Shown: positions 12,433 to 26,044 of the stretch, in pieces
How positions within the stretch are numbered: the stretch's first letter is position 1
Layout: each line of letters starts with the position of its first letter
Source: Blumeriella jaapii
Taxonomy: Eukaryota > Ascomycota > Leotiomycetes > Helotiales > Drepanopezizaceae
NCBI GenBank assembly: GCA_009599575.1
Contig: VWND01000001.1
Coordinates: 1,116,001-1,180,000 of the forward strand
Length of the DNA: 64,000 bases
Direction: 5' to 3'
The notes under the pieces: model-generated
Told to the model about the DNA's origin: nothing
Databases searched by the model: none
The model's input: only the letters and a program-made list of their open reading frames with translations
Translations under genes and position numbers: made by a program

Positions 12433-14346
12433 CTATTCTTCAATCGGCGAAGAGACGACAATGTTCGGCAAATCCTTAATGTCAACATGCTCCTGTGTCC
12501 CCAAATCAATGACTCTCACCGCTTCCACACTCACAATGCCAACCCTCAAGGCCATAAATCTCAACTCAACGTCGTAGCAAGCGGACGGTGCCAATGGTCC
12601 CACGCGCGTATCGGTATTCAAACAAACAATATCTGCAGCCTCGACCGCAGAGTTCTTCTGCATGGCATAGATGATATTCTCGTCCACAACTGCGTCTGCT
12701 ACATTGGGGTCCTTGCGGGCATTTCCGTAATTAGTAGAATGCGGACGTGTGATGCATGCTTCGCTACGTCGCCGCGTGGGAACAGCCATCAATGCAAGCT
12801 TTCTCGGTCGGTCAGATCGATTGACTATGAAGATGGACCAGACGAACGGGACGCCGGGGTATATTGGGTTGTCAACTGAAGGGCCCGTAAATGTCATTGT
12901 TACGCCAAAGTCAGGAATAGACGAACGGCGGGTGGCCATGTCTAATGACGGAAGACCATCTGGGCGACTGATTGCGATCGACGAAGGTGGTTCGAGTGAC
13001 GAGTTGATGGAGAGCTGAGCAGGTCGATGTGGTCGTTGAATTGATTGGCTAGCGCTTCCGAAGCCCGGATTGACTGGAGGTGTCAAGTCCAGAGAGGTAG
13101 TCAACTGCATGAAGATCTCAGGTCGACAATCAGATGAGAGATTCGCTTGTGCATCAATTGAGATCGTGAGGCTGCGGATCAGAGATTCATTGGTCGCGTC
13201 CAGGTCATCTGGGCAAATTCGGTACAAGAATGTGATATCATCTTGAGGCAAAGATTTCATGGGTAGTGACATGCCATGTCTGGCATTCAGGTCCTCGACC
13301 ATGCCGCCCTTGGCTTTCAGATCTACTTTCCGGAGTGTGACTTCGCAGTTGGCGAACGGTGTTATCTCGACATCAATTGATGCTACCACTGCAGGTTTGT
13401 TCAGTGCAATAGTCGGCCTTGAATACCTTACGCGGGAATTGATGGCTGGGACAACCTTGATCGACTGGCGGGAAATGTTTTTGAGGGGGCGCATCATCTC
13501 TCTTGCTGATTGAGCTGCCGGGGCGACCCGAGAAACTCGTAACGCAGATAAACGTGGCTTGATACCACCCAATATTGGATCATCGCTGAACGCCTTTTTT
13601 GGAGTGAGCAAGATGAAAGATCAAGTACTGGAGTCTTGGGAAAGAGTTGTGTAAGGCGGAACTTGTTTGACCTACCTCTAATAGATTGATAGCTGAGGGA
13701 ACCTGGCTGGGCAGGTATTCTTCTCTGAGGGTGACATTCTGAACCTGCTCAACTGGTCTCATTTTCGCCGTTGCAGAGAATACAACAGATGGGTTCTGCA
13801 AGCGCAGTCGTGGTCTAACCAACAATGCAGACAACTTCCACACTATCAGAATATGACCTTGACTGACACTCGAGCTTTCCTCATCAGGTCCTTGTACCAC
13901 AATCAATGGATCCTCAGTATCCTGAATAGAACCATTGTATATGATCTCTTGGCCTGGTTGGCCTGCATCACCCTCCTGTCTCGAGTTCACCACCTGCGCC
14001 TCAAGGTTGATAATCAATCTCCCCAGATATGATCTCAAAGTTCTCTCGTCAAAGTATGGTGTTTGCAGGACGACGTAAACACTGACAGTTTCATCTAGGA
14101 TCTATGAATGAGTAAGAAAGATGACTTGACGCTTGCCCAGGAACACTGACCAAAAAAGAGAACCCCCCTTTGGGGAATAGCTGCTAAAGGAGAGTCATTT
14201 CCTTCGTCAAGTTTTTCCACAGAACCGCTCAAGGCTTCTTCTATATTCAAGTTGGTAGCCGCAGGAACGATCGTATCTAGAATAGAGCCCTCGACGAACT
14301 CCAGACTTCCGCGAGACTGCACATCGTCATCATTTTGCTCGTCCAT
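12433..14346 (-). CDS. TRS65: TRAPPII complex subunit Trs65
   Basis: Three exons: 14151-14346 (ATG at 14346), 13676-14094 and 12433-13593; about 591 aa. Intron 1 is 56 nt (GTCAGT...CCTAG) and joins GVLFF to DETVSVYV. Intron 2 uses GTAGGT and an AAAAAAG acceptor after a CTCAC branch-like site. Recognisable stretches are VEGSILDTIVPA at the N-terminus and, in exon 3, DDPILGGIKPRLSALRVSRV. The C-terminal half is beta-rich (PGVPFVWSIFIVNRS; GPLAPSACYDVELRFMALR), as expected for the Ig-like Trs65 fold. In yeast Trs65 helps the TRAPPII guanine nucleotide exchange complex act on Golgi Rabs. It is divergent from PRP40, with start codons about 350 nt apart. The intron 2 acceptor is the least certain junction. 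Confidence 0.85.
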
Positions 14347-14696
14347 GATCTCAGTCGAGTTTGTAGTTATGCAATCAGCATTTGAAGCGTAAGATGGGTC
14401 GATCTGGTGGAAGCTGTTTAATTGAAATTTAATTCGAATCGGTATGAACTCGCATGAACCTTTGTGAACATTCACATAGCATTATAATTGGTTGTTCTGT
14501 ATCGAGTGGTGGTAGAACATCAAGCTCGAAGGCTTCGGGCGAAGCTTTAGAATTAGACGCTAGTCTCAATTAGTGGAGCTACGGAGCTATCTGTCTATGC
14601 CCAAAACTTCATCGGCCATCTTCATTCACTTCCTCAGCGCCAACTCCGACTCCGTCGCAACCTCCTCACGTACGAATTTCGGCACCAAACATCGGC

Positions 14697-17467
14697 ATGA
14701 ATTCTAGTAATGGTATCAACGGCCATGTTGCTGCGCCGGCGTTGTGGTCCGAAGCGCGCAATGCAGACGGGCGCGTTTATTACTACAACACAATCACAAA
14801 AGCTACACAATGGACTAAACCAGAGGACCTGATGACACCAGCAGAGGTAAGCGCTATTAAAACTACGAGCGCGAATGCGAGCTGACTGAATCTTCCAGCG
14901 CGCTCTTGCGAACCAACCATGGAAGGAATACACAGCGGAGGGTGGACGAAAATACTGGTACAACACAGAGACGAAGCAGAGCTCCTGGGAGATGCCGAGT
15001 GTTTACAAGGAAGCTCTTTCGAAGGAAGCTGCTGTTCCAACCCCAGTTGCACCGTAAGCCCGACCTCCCTCTACTCCGGCAAGTTTGTATTTGATACTGA
15101 TGTTACGTAGTGCTGCGCCTACTTTCGTTGCCGGAGGAGGCTTCTCTGCCCCTTCGCACCTCGACAGCTCACGAGAGAGAGAGCCACTGGGAGAGGCACG
15201 GCAAATTGCATACGGAAATGACTCAAATGGGAGCCGTGCACAAGTCTTTGTCCCTGCAAATACTGACCCAGATTACTCTACATTTGAAGAAGCAGAAGCA
15301 GCATTCCTCAAACTCCTGCGCCGTCACAATGTCGATCCGAACTGGACATGGGAGCAGACGATGCGTTCTATAATCAAGGATCCTCAGTACCGTGCACTAA
15401 AAGATCCCAAGGACAGAAAGAATGCCTTCGAGAAGTATACCATTGAGGTGCGAGCTCAAGAGAAAGATCGTGCAAAGGAGAGGATCGAGAAGCTCCGCAA
15501 GGACTTTGCTACCATGCTGAGAAGCCATCCAGAAATCAAGCATTACACCCGTTGGAAAACCGCTCGACCAATTATCGAAGCAGAGACTATTTTCCGCTCC
15601 GCCAAAGACGATAACGAACGACGTCAACTCTTCGAGGACTATGTCATCGAGTTGAAGAAAGCAAATGCTGAGCGAGAGGCAAGTACTCGAAGAGCAGCGG
15701 CTGACGAGCTTGTGGAGATCCTTAGAGGTCTTAAATTGGAGCCGTATACTCGATGGTCAGAGGCGCAAGGTATCATCCAGTCCAATCCACGCTTTTCAGG
15801 AGATCAGAAGTTCAAGTCACTCACCAAGTCTGATATCTTGACTGCTTTTGAGAACCACATCAAGTCTCTGGAAAAGACCTTTAACGACGCACGCCAACAG
15901 GAGAAAAACTTGAAGTCGAGGAGAGAACGCCAGAATCGTGATCGATTCATGAGCTTGCTGCAGGAGTTGAAGAAGAAGGACAAGATTAAGGCGGGTTCAA
16001 AGTGGAGTCAGGTATACCCTCTGCTTGCAAAAGATGATCGATACCAAGCAATGCTAGGCCAGCCAGGATCGACACCGCTCGATTTGTTTTGGGATATGGT
16101 TGAAGAAGAGGAACGTGGCCTTCGAACCGTTCGGAATGATGTTTTGGATGTTCTCGATGTAAGTCACTGGTCGGTTTTGTTCATTGGCCACGCAATTCTG
16201 ACATGAAGTAGGACAAACGGTTTGAAATCTCACTTAAGACCACTTTTGAGGAGTTCCTTGCCTGGATGCAGACTGACCGACGAACTGCTAACGTTAACCG
16301 AGACGACTTGGCATTGATCTTTGAGAGGGTAAGAATCCATCTTACAACTTGCAGTTTAAAATCAGGTCTATTACAACTTGCAGTTTAAAATCAGGTCTAA
16401 CGTTCTGTAGTTGCATGAAAAGGTATCACGTCGAAGCGAGGCCGATAGTGTTCAACTTGAGCGGCAACAACGTCGTGCTGTTGATTCTCTCAGATCGTTC
16501 ATTAAGCATCTCGAACCCCCTATCCGCATTGACGACACCTATGAGAAGATTCGTCCCCGTATCGAGAGATCAGAAGATTACCTTGCGCTCCCAACTGATG
16601 AGCTTCGACAATCTGCTTTTGACAAGGTCATTCGACGCCTGAGGGAGAAGGAAGAGGACGCAGAGAAGGATCGCGCGAAGCGTCGCGAGAGATTATCTGT
16701 GGATAGGTCGGTTCATCACGGCCGCGACAGAGGTGAGAGGCTCCATCGCAGACGAACTCGCAGCCCGGAACCAGATGCATACGAAGCAGACAGGCGCAGA
16801 GCAATTGCCGACCGAGAAAAGAATTACCGGAAGGCCAACGTTGCCGATACCTTACTCTCTCCTGGCCGCCGAGATCGAGTCGATCGAGTCGATCGAGAAC
16901 GTGATCGTGATCGTGGTCGCGAGCGCGACTATGATCTCGATAGACCTCACCGCAGCCGCCGAGAGGAGACATCAAGTCACTATGATCGAGAGAGAAGAGA
17001 CAGGGAGAGTGAGCGCGAAAAGCTCTACCGTAGAAGAGGAGACCCTAGAGGAAGCATCGACGAGTTGCCGTATGGTGACGAAAAGCCTAGCGGCGCGAGT
17101 CGCCGTCGACGAAATGACAGTGACGTGGAAAGTGCCGATAGCACTAGGATGGCAAAGGTTCGTCAAAATTTTATTATTTCTCTCTTAAAAACCACCTACC
17201 AAGGAAAGCGGACTGTCAGATGCTGGATCAACCAGCTCCAGATTGACACGGCCTGCGTTCTTTCACGGTATCCGCATCCAGCTGAATGAGAACTTGATTC
17301 TGACATGAAAGCAGAGGACAAGAAGAGATATTATATCGCGTGAGCGTTCCCCAATCCCTCCACGTGAACGGCGTCATAGGACCAAGACACCGCCGGCTCC
17401 CATCCCAGCGAAAGAGGATGCAGCCGTTCACTCCGGCAGCGAGGAAGGCGAGATCGAAGAGGGATGA
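14697..17467 (+). CDS. PRP40: pre-mRNA-processing protein Prp40 (WW and FF domains)
   Basis: Six exons: 14697-14846, 14899-15053, 15111-16158, 16212-16328, 16411-17157 and 17315-17467; about 789 aa, with all phases consistent. Two WW domains lie at about residues 16-45 (LWSEARNADGRVYYYN) and 57-83 (PWKEYTAEGGRKYWYN). Several FF domains follow, with motifs such as FLKLLRRHNVDPNWTWEQ and ELVEILRGLKLEPYTRWSEA. The C-terminus is Arg/Asp/Glu/Ser rich with RD and RS-like runs and ends SEEGEIEEG. Prp40 is a U1 snRNP component that bridges the 5' splice site and branch-point proteins and binds the RNA polymerase II CTD. Intron 4 (16329-16410) contains an exact 29-nt tandem duplication. It shares a divergent promoter with TRS65. 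Confidence 0.93.
16342..16399 (+). repeat. exact 29-nt tandem duplication inside PRP40 intron 4
   Basis: Copies at 16342-16370 and 16371-16399 are identical. Each contains CTTGCAG, a potential 3' splice site. The annotated acceptor is the CTGTAG ending at 16410. Confidence 0.95.
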
Positions 17468-18081
17468 ATTACGCGGAGTAGGCAGTTCCAAGCGAGTGAT
17501 GTTGTGATGTATGTATTGCGACCACACCTACTTTTTCGAGGCACGATGACTTTGGCAGGCATGGTTAGTTAGACATTTCGAGTCACATTGTGGGGAGGGG
17601 GGTAGTGGCTCATCAATGGGGGACGATTCAAGATACAAGGGATTTTTCTCGGTGTGTATCTGTCTCTCCTATCGCGTCAAAAAATTCTTGAATGCTTTGC
17701 GAGCATCAATTTCAACGCAGTCTCTCAGCGACCGAAAATGTAATTACTAAAATGGAACATTTCCCCCATTTCAGATTTTGTGTCGTGATGCATTGCATCT
17801 GACGGCAGTTATCCGCTTGACCATCGCCCCCTCAATCTACTGTGACGTGCAACCCTTGGTACGGGAACAAAGGAAATGGGTGCACCCAGAGCGTAGGACC
17901 AGAGCTAAACAGGGGATTCAACTGCCGTCGCCGTCGTTATTCATCGGGTTCATCCTCATCCGAAGAAGCCTTTTCGTCATCTAGAAAATTATGCCCGCCA
18001 GGCCCCTCGCTGTGTGATGCTGATCCCTTAACGCCTGACAATGCACGATTCGAAGGTGTCTGTTCAAAAAGGTTGCCCTTT
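17468..18081. other. convergent intergenic region, PRP40 / RLI1
   Basis: About 610 nt between two converging genes, so it should contain both 3' ends and terminators. No coding region is supported. A short G run (ggggaggggggtag) lies near 17590. Confidence 0.5.
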
Positions 18082-20315
18082 TCAACTCGAATTAGCAGCC
18101 GGCTCCTTCGAGGCGACAGATGACTCGCTGTCTTCCAGGAAGAACTAGATCTTTAGGTTAGTGAAGATCAGAGAAGTCTAGACTTGGAAACCTACATAGT
18201 TGCCATTCAATTTCTGCTCTTGATCCAGCTGGGAGTTGAGCTTGTTGATACGGGGTCTGAAGTTGGTTGGATCGCGACGGAAGGTAACATCGAGATTCTT
18301 CAGAAACTTGTTGCAGCCAGTGAGCAGCGACTCTGGGGTGTGAGCATTGGCGTCGACTCCGGGAGCACCGTCGAAGACAATGACCCGATCGGCAAGGTAC
18401 GTGGCCATGATGAAATCATGCTCGACGACGAAGGCTGTCTTCTTTGAGTGCATGATGAATCGTTTGATGACACGGGCGGCGATGATACGTTGCTCGGAAT
18501 CCAGATATGCGGAGGGCTCATCAATAAGGTAGATGTCTGCGGGAAGTCCAAGAGCGAGGACAATAGCCACACGTTGCAATTCTCCGCCAGACAGGGTTTT
18601 GACTTCCTGATCAATGAAATCATCAAGTTTCAGAGGCTTGACAACATCAGTCTGAAATTGAGGCAAGAGGAAGGCGGTCTTGATCTTCTTGAAGAACAAC
18701 TGTCGAACGGTGCCCTCGAACTTGGGTGTAATCTTCTGAGGCTTCATGCTAACCTTCATTCCAGGAACCTTCTGATTGCCATCCGGTTGAATGGCACCAG
18801 CGAGGAGCTTACAGAATGTGGTCTTACCTGTACCATTCTCTCCCATCATGACAATGATTTCGGAGTCGGTAAAATCACCTTTGTGAATCTTGAGGTGGAA
18901 GCCACCCAGAGTCTTCTCCATTGATGGGTAGTTGAACGCACGTGATCGATCTGCCATGAATTCGTCGGCAGCCTCAGCAATGCGGAAGGTCAAACATTCT
19001 TCTCTAAAACGCAAGTTCTCGGTGGGGATGTTTCCATCAAGGAAGATGTTGATACCCTCGCGGACCGAGGCCGGGAGAGTGACAACACCGTAGACTGCAG
19101 GCTTTCCATAGAGAACACAAATGAAATCCGACAGATAATCCAGAACCGAAAGATCGTGCTCGACACAGATGACATAATCGTCAGGTCGGAGGAGGGAACG
19201 AATGATCTTGGCAGCGCTCAAACGTTGCTTGACATCAAGGTAGGATGAAGGCTCGTCAAACATGTAGCTGTAGAGCGGTCAGCCAGGGATTCTCTTGACA
19301 GCACAAACTCAAAACATACACATCAGCTTGCTGGACGCAAACCGTTCCGATAGCAAATCTCTGAAGCTCTCCTCCGGACAGAAGGTTGATATCACGATCC
19401 ATAATGTGATTCAACTCGAGGACATCCAATACCTCCTGCAGATTTCCCAAAGAAGCATTGGCCTCGATCAACGTAGAGACCGTCTTGTCAGCGCCACGGA
19501 CTGCTTTCGGGATACGGTCAACGTATTGGGGCTTGACAATAGCCTTGAGATCGTCTTCAAGAATCTTGGTGAAGTAGTCTACAATATCGTAAGTATGGCA
19601 CAGAGACCAGAGGTCACCGTAGGGAACGTACTCTGTAGCTCCGAACCTCGGAATTTCTTGATCACATCTTGCCAATCGGGAGGGTTATCGTATTTCCCCA
19701 AGTTGGGCTTTAGCTTTCCACTCAAGATCTTGAGCGCCGTACTCTTCCCAATACCGTTGGAACCGACGAGACCCAGCACTTGTCCGGGTCGTGGTGTAGG
19801 CAACCGATGGAGCTTGAAGCTGTTCGCAGAGTATCGATGGGTAATTTGGGATTCGAGGTTGGTCGGCAGATTGATGATGTTGATGGCACCGAAAGGGCAT
19901 TTTTTAGGACAGATGCCACATCCAATGCAGAGACTTTCCGAGATGAAGGCGATCTTGGACTCCGGGGTGACTTCGATACAGAGACGCCCACTGCGAACCA
20001 CAGGGCAGGACTTCTTGCACTCTTGCCTGCATTTCTAGATTGAATTTCAGCATGCGATCCCATCTCCACGCAGTGGGCAGTGAAGAGATACCTTCGGCTT
20101 GCACTATTGTAAATGTATCATTAGCATCCATCTTCTTCCTGCGGGGTCGTAGTGGGGTAGGGCTTGTTGGATTTCGCACCTTGTCAGTGCTGATGATAGC
20201 AATACTGTATTGATCACGCCGTCAGCGGGCTCTCCATCTCGTGCTTCCTTGTCTCTGCGGCTCTGCACAGCCTAGACCTGCTTCACAGAACATACCGAGT
20301 CAACTTGTCCGACAT
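18082..20315 (-). CDS. RLI1: ATP-binding cassette protein Rli1/ABCE1, ribosome recycling factor
   Basis: Seven exons reconstructed: 20296-20315, 20180-20204, 20092-20103 (12 nt), 19632-20034, 19320-19578, 18196-19267 and 18082-18144; 617 aa with all phases consistent. The N-terminus has two Fe-S cluster cysteine sets ([14 protein letters not shown] and [11 protein letters not shown]). The first ABC domain has Walker [10 protein letters not shown], signature [12 protein letters not shown] and Walker [11 protein letters not shown]. The second has [20 protein letters not shown] and [10 protein letters not shown]. The family splits post-termination 80S ribosomes and is essential. The last intron separates NY from FFLEDSES at the C-terminus. 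Exon 3 carries the first cluster cysteine. It converges on PRP40 and diverges from CHD1 (about 450 nt between starts). Confidence 0.97.
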
Positions 20316-20762
20316 GGTGCTGGCGGGATGGCCCTCGAATCTGGGCTTTGTGGGCGCTGTCAAGAGGGAGGCCAGCAGCACCTATCTCAGTCGTCGGTGC
20401 AGCAGGCGATTGCGCTGATTGTCCGGGACGGCAAGGATTGCTTTGTGAGAAAGGAGGAAGAAAGGGTTGTCGAGGAAAGAAAAAAAAAGAGATGGCCAGT
20501 CCTAGAAGTGTGTTGTTCTGGGCGACTATGACCACCCAGATTTCCGTGGCTTATCATTCGCCCAGCGCCGGGCTAAGCGAGACCCCGACCTCAGCCTCCG
20601 TCCCGTTCGCCCCAGCACAAGGCACAAGCACACTCCTCCAGATCACGGACACAAGATCACCACGAACCCACCAGCAGCCCCAACTGCCAGCATCTTTCAC
20701 CCCAATTACTTTCTTTATTCGCCCACACATATACTCTCTGCCTCTTGGGAGGCCACACTATC

Positions 20763-23700
20763 ATGGCTGGTAAGTTTCCTTTTTCCGTCATTGCGCGCGC
20801 CCAGGGCAAAGGTAAGGAAACCCGCCAGTGCTGCTCTCCATCAGCCTCTCGAGAGTGCCTCTACGGCTCCTCCTATCTCGCGAGATTGGGCTCGGAACGC
20901 CATAGAAACTCCCCAGCAGAGGTTTAATCGAACTCCGAACCTGAGCGATGGTGGACGACGCTTGCTGGAGCCTCGCAGACGCTCGAGACCTCACAGTCGC
21001 TCCGAAAACCATCATCAGCCCTGTATCGAATCCATCTCCAACGATCCTGATATGCGCCGGCGATGGTACGAGAAGCTTGGAGGACTCCATTTCTTTGGCT
21101 CATACGCGTTCGGAATCGCCCATTTGTGCGCTGCGGGCTCCGCCGGTTTTAGGGCTTTGGCGTCATAGCAAAACCAGCCAATTTGGTCTACAAATGCTAA
21201 CTTCGTCGTCATCAGCCCTACCAGCGACAGCAACAACAATGGACCAGACACACTCAATATCGCTGTCCAATGCACTTGATACCGAGATGATGGATTCGAC
21301 TCCTGAAAACGACGATGCCCCTTACGAAAGCGAATCCGACCTCTCTGACGTTGCCAATCACATAGTCGACGAACCCTCGCCGGCGACACCCTCAAGTCAC
21401 CATTCCGAGCAGGGAGCTCAGGACTCCGATGCTTCCGACTCTTCCGCCGCCGATGCCCGAGATGAATCTGACGATGCCGAGTATGACATGGAGGACAGTC
21501 TTCCTGAAGCACCGGCAAGCGCAGCACGGGAGGACCGATCGACCTCTGTCGAGTCGCGTCGTCCTGCTAAGCGGAAGTTGGGAGTCGAGGACGAGCACAT
21601 GCTTGCCAATCCAGAACTCTATGGGCTGCGTAGGAGTGTACGTGGTCTCAAAGCCTTTACGCGTGAGGAGGTGGGCTAACTCCTGTGCCAGGGCCGTCCT
21701 GTCCAACAAAAAACTATTGTAAGCAGTTGCTCCTCCGCGGCATGAAGTCTTAAAATCTCAATGGCACTGACAACTGCTAGATTGAGTCTGATGACGAAGA
21801 CAACAATGATGGTTCCGACTCCGATGTGGTCCCAGTCCACCGTACCAAACGAAGAAAACAGGAACGCTCCCAGCCTTGTATGCCACCTCCTCACCCTGCA
21901 CCCTCGCCGGCGCCAATTACTTACCTACCTCACTTAGCATCGAAACATCATACACCAGCACTGCCTTCGGCCTCAGCATCCGATTCCGATTCCGACGCGT
22001 ATGGAGGTGCGCGAGCACGCACAGCGACCAAAAAGAATCGTCGTCGCCAACTCGAATCCGGCAACCTAGCACCCGCCTATCAAGAAAAGCGATGGAACAG
22101 TCGCAGAGCTGCTCAAGTGACCGCCGGCACCTATCAAGAGAGCGAGCCTGAACTCGAGGACGAGTCTGAATTTATGACACCGAATCATTGGGTTGGCGAG
22201 GTCGAGAACAACACTCCCTACATCGATGTCGTTTTGAAGCATAGACTCAAGGAGGGACATGATTTACAAAAAGTTGACCTTGATCGGGATGATTTTGAGT
22301 ACTTCATCAAGTGGCAGGGCAAGTCCCACTATCATGCTACTTGGGAAACTACTGCCTCACTTACTGGCATGCGGGGTTTTCGTCGACTCGAGAACTACTA
22401 CCGGAAGATAGTCCTCGAAGACATACACATAACTCGTGGGGGCAGCGATACGGCGCCGGAGGAAAGAGAGAAATGGCTGTTGGACAGAGAGCGCGACTCC
22501 GATGCCCTCTTGGACTACACCAAGGTGGAGCGTGTTATCGGTACTCGTATGGGCGAAGAGGAAACCGAGTACTTTGTCAAATGGAAGGGACTTTACTACG
22601 AATCCTGTACTTGGGAAGCTTCGTCTCTTATCAGTGAGATCGCACAGGACGCCATCGACCAATACCTGGACCGTGCCTCGCGTTCTTTGATATCAGAAAA
22701 GGCGGAGTCGAATCCCAATACTCGTGGGCCACATGTGCCAATCCGAGAACAGCCGTCTTATATCAGAAACGGTCAACTCAGGGACTTTCAAATCACTGGG
22801 CTGAACTTCTTGGCTTACAACTGGTGCAAAAACAAAAACGTCATTCTTGCGGACGAAATGGGATTGGGCAAAACCGTTCAGACCGTTTCCTTCATGAACT
22901 GGCTTCGGCATGATAGACGACAGGAAGGGCCATTCCTGGTTGTCGTGCCCCTGACGACCATCCCTGCGTGGGCGGACACTTTCGAATACTGGTCTCCTGA
23001 TCTAAACTATGTTGTCTACAACGGGAAAGAATCATCTCGCAGCGTCATTCGCGAGTATGAGTTACTTTCCCAAGGCAACGTCAAGAAGCCCAAATTCAAC
23101 GTTCTTCTCACATCGTACGAGTACATTCTCACGGATGCAACCTTCCTATCGCAGATCAAATGGCAATTTTTGGCCATTGATGAAGCCCACCGTCTGAAGA
23201 ACCGGGAATCCCAGCTGTATCAGAGGCTGCTTGATTTCAAAGCTCCGAGCCGATTGCTGATCACCGGTACACCGGTTCAAAATACACTGGGGGAGCTATC
23301 TGCACTCATGGACTTTCTCATGCCGGGCGAGTTGGACATAGAAGACGACTTGGACTTGACAGACGAGGCTGCCGGAGAGAAGATTGCAGCTCTGACCAAC
23401 AAAATCCAACCTTACATCCTTCGCCGAACCAAGCAGAAGGTCGAGAACGACTTGCCTCCGAAGACTGAGAAGATCATTCGGGTCGAGCTTTCCGACGTCC
23501 AGTTAGACTACTACAAGAACATTCTGACGAGAAATTATGCTGCACTAAACGAAGGAGGAAAGGGCCAGAAGCAGTCTCTCCTCAACATCATGATGGAACT
23601 GAAGAAGGCTAGCAATCACCCCTACATGTTTCCGAACGCCGAGGAGAAAATTCTGAAAGGAAGCGACCGTCGTGAGGATCAGTTGAAGGGCTTGATTGCA

Positions 23701-26044
23701 AGCAGCGGGAAGATGATGCTCCTGGACCAGCTTTTGACCAAGCTGAAGCGGGACAATCATCGTGTCCTCATATTCAGCCAGATGGTGAGGATGCTCGACA
23801 TTCTCGGAGACTATCTGCAACTCCGAGGTTACCAATTTCAACGTCTCGATGGCACCATCGCAGCTGCCCCTCGTCGCATGGCCATCGACCATTTTAATGC
23901 CGAGGGCAGTAATGATTTCTGCTTTCTTCTGTCTACTCGTGCCGGTGGTCTCGGAATCAATCTGATGACTGCCGACACAGTTATCATCTTTGATTCCGAC
24001 TGGAATCCACAAGCCGATCTTCAGGCTATGGCTCGTGCACACCGCATTGGTCAAAAGAAGCCTGTCAGTATCTACAGACTTGTTTCGAAGGAAACAGTCG
24101 AAGAAGAGGTCCTGGAACGAGCACGCAACAAGCTCATGCTTGAATTCATCACGATCCAGCGTGGTGTCACAGACAAGGAGAAGAAAGAGCTGCGCGAGAA
24201 GGCTGTCAAGGCCGGCAAGATTGACGATCCAAAATCGTCGGACGACATTTCTAGAATTCTCAAGCGACGAGGTCAGAAGATGTTCGAGCAGTCGGGCAAT
24301 CAGAAGAAACTTGAGGAACTCGATATCGATTCGGTCCTTGAAAACGCCGAGGAACACAAAACCGAAGTGCCAGAGGGAATGGTCGCTGACGGCGGCGAGG
24401 ACTTCTTGAAGAGCTTCGAATACACCGATGTAAAGATCGACCTGGAGTGGGATGATATTATTCCCAAGGATGCGCTCGCGGAGCTCAAGGCCGAAGAAGA
24501 GAAGCGTAAAAACGAAGAGTATCTTGCAAGGGTGGTCGAAGAGAACGCGCCTCGCAAGGCTACTAAGAAGAACACCGCGGAGATTGAGCGAGAGCAACGC
24601 CTTGCCAAGAAGAGGGAGCGTGATCAGGCCAAGCAAGACGAGCTTGAGGAGAGGAAAGAAGCCCAAGCCAATCGTGCCGATCCGAAGAGAGAGTTGAATG
24701 AAAAGGAAGCCCGAAACCTTTTCCGGGCGTTTCTCCGCTACGGCTCCATCGAAGAACGCAGAGATGAGCTCATCAAGGAAGCCCGTCTAATTGGCCGAGA
24801 TCTGGACCTCCTTCGTGCTACGATCAAAGCCATCACTGATGAAAGCGACCGAAGACTGAAGGAAGACACTGCTAGAATCGAAGCCATGGAGCGCGAGACC
24901 AACAAACCTCTCACGAAAAAAGACAGGAAAGCCGTTCTGTTTGACTTTCTCGGCGTAAAGAGGCTCAATGCAGAGACTGTTATAGAGCGCCCGGGTGAGA
25001 TGATGATGTTGAAAGAGATCATCGCTGCTGCTTCGGACTTCAGAAACTTCCGCGTCCCGGATGCTTCCAAGGCAGCTCACTACTCTTGTGAATGGGGCGC
25101 CAGAGAAGACGGCATGTTACTTGTCGGTATCCACAGGCATGGATACGGTGCGTGGGTTCAGATTAGGGACGACCCAGACCTTGGTCTCAAGGACAAATTC
25201 TTCCTGGAAGAGCATCGTGTCGACAAGAAGGAGGAGCGAACCAAAGGCGAGGAAAAGGTTGCCAAGGCACCTGGGGCTGTTCATCTCGTTCGTCGGGCCG
25301 ACTATCTGCTTTCTGTTCTGAAGGCCAAATATTCCGACAATCAAGCCGCAAAGCGTGCGGTCGAGAACCACCATCGGAACAACAAGAAAAATGAGCGCAT
25401 GAACGGCCATCGACGAACAGGTTCTGTCTCTGCATCCCCTGCTCCTCAGGTGCGAAGCAAGAACCGGATCCCGGAGTCTTACCACAGTCGCGATCGAGAT
25501 CGGGATCTCGACCCGCGCCGCAATGGGGATTCGAGCACACCTAAGTATGAACGAAAGTATAGTTCACCTGAAGATCGCCACAACGATCGCCACTCAAAGT
25601 CACGCAAGTCGGAAAATGGGCATTCGAAATCGAATCATGAGCAAGATTCCTCTGACTCTATGATGCGAATCATCTTCAAGCCCATCCGAGACAGTCTCAA
25701 GCGTGTTCAATCAGCTACGAAGGACCGCATCGATTCATCCAAGGAGCGTGCCAGCATCATGAAAACCGAGTTGATTGTTGCTGGGGATTTCATCCAGGAC
25801 TTGATCCAGGAGGAAGAGGGCAAGAAGCTGAAGATGAGATTCTGGTAAGTGGAAGCGATGATTGCCAATCGAGCTGCGCTGACCATCCAGGGAATATTTT
25901 GCGGGTTACTGGCCTGGATCAGCAGCCTCTGCAAGCAAGCTGGAAGGCATGTATCTCAAAATCTCAGGCGCCGAGCCTAAGAGCAACGGTCAATCCGCTT
26001 CACCTAACAGCTCGTCTACCCCGGCGGCCGCCGTCAAAGGTTGA
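20763..26044 (+). CDS. CHD1: chromodomain helicase DNA-binding protein Chd1
   Basis: Proposed exons: 20763-20769 (ATGGCTG), 21216-21637, 21692-21718, 21781-25844 and 25891-26044; about 1557 aa. The acidic Ser-rich N-terminus is followed by tandem chromodomains (about 315-340, [20 protein letters not shown]; about 414-433, [18 protein letters not shown]). Next is a SNF2 ATPase with DEMGLGKT near 510 and IDEAHRLK near 617, helicase C around 815-930 ([10 protein letters not shown]), then a SANT/SLIDE-type DNA-binding region, and a C-terminal CHCT (DUF4208) domain near 1444 ([15 protein letters not shown]). Chd1 slides and spaces nucleosomes during elongation. The 7-nt first exon is an inference: its GTAAGT donor and the ATCAG acceptor restore frame. 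Otherwise translation would start at ATG 21239. Confidence 0.95.
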
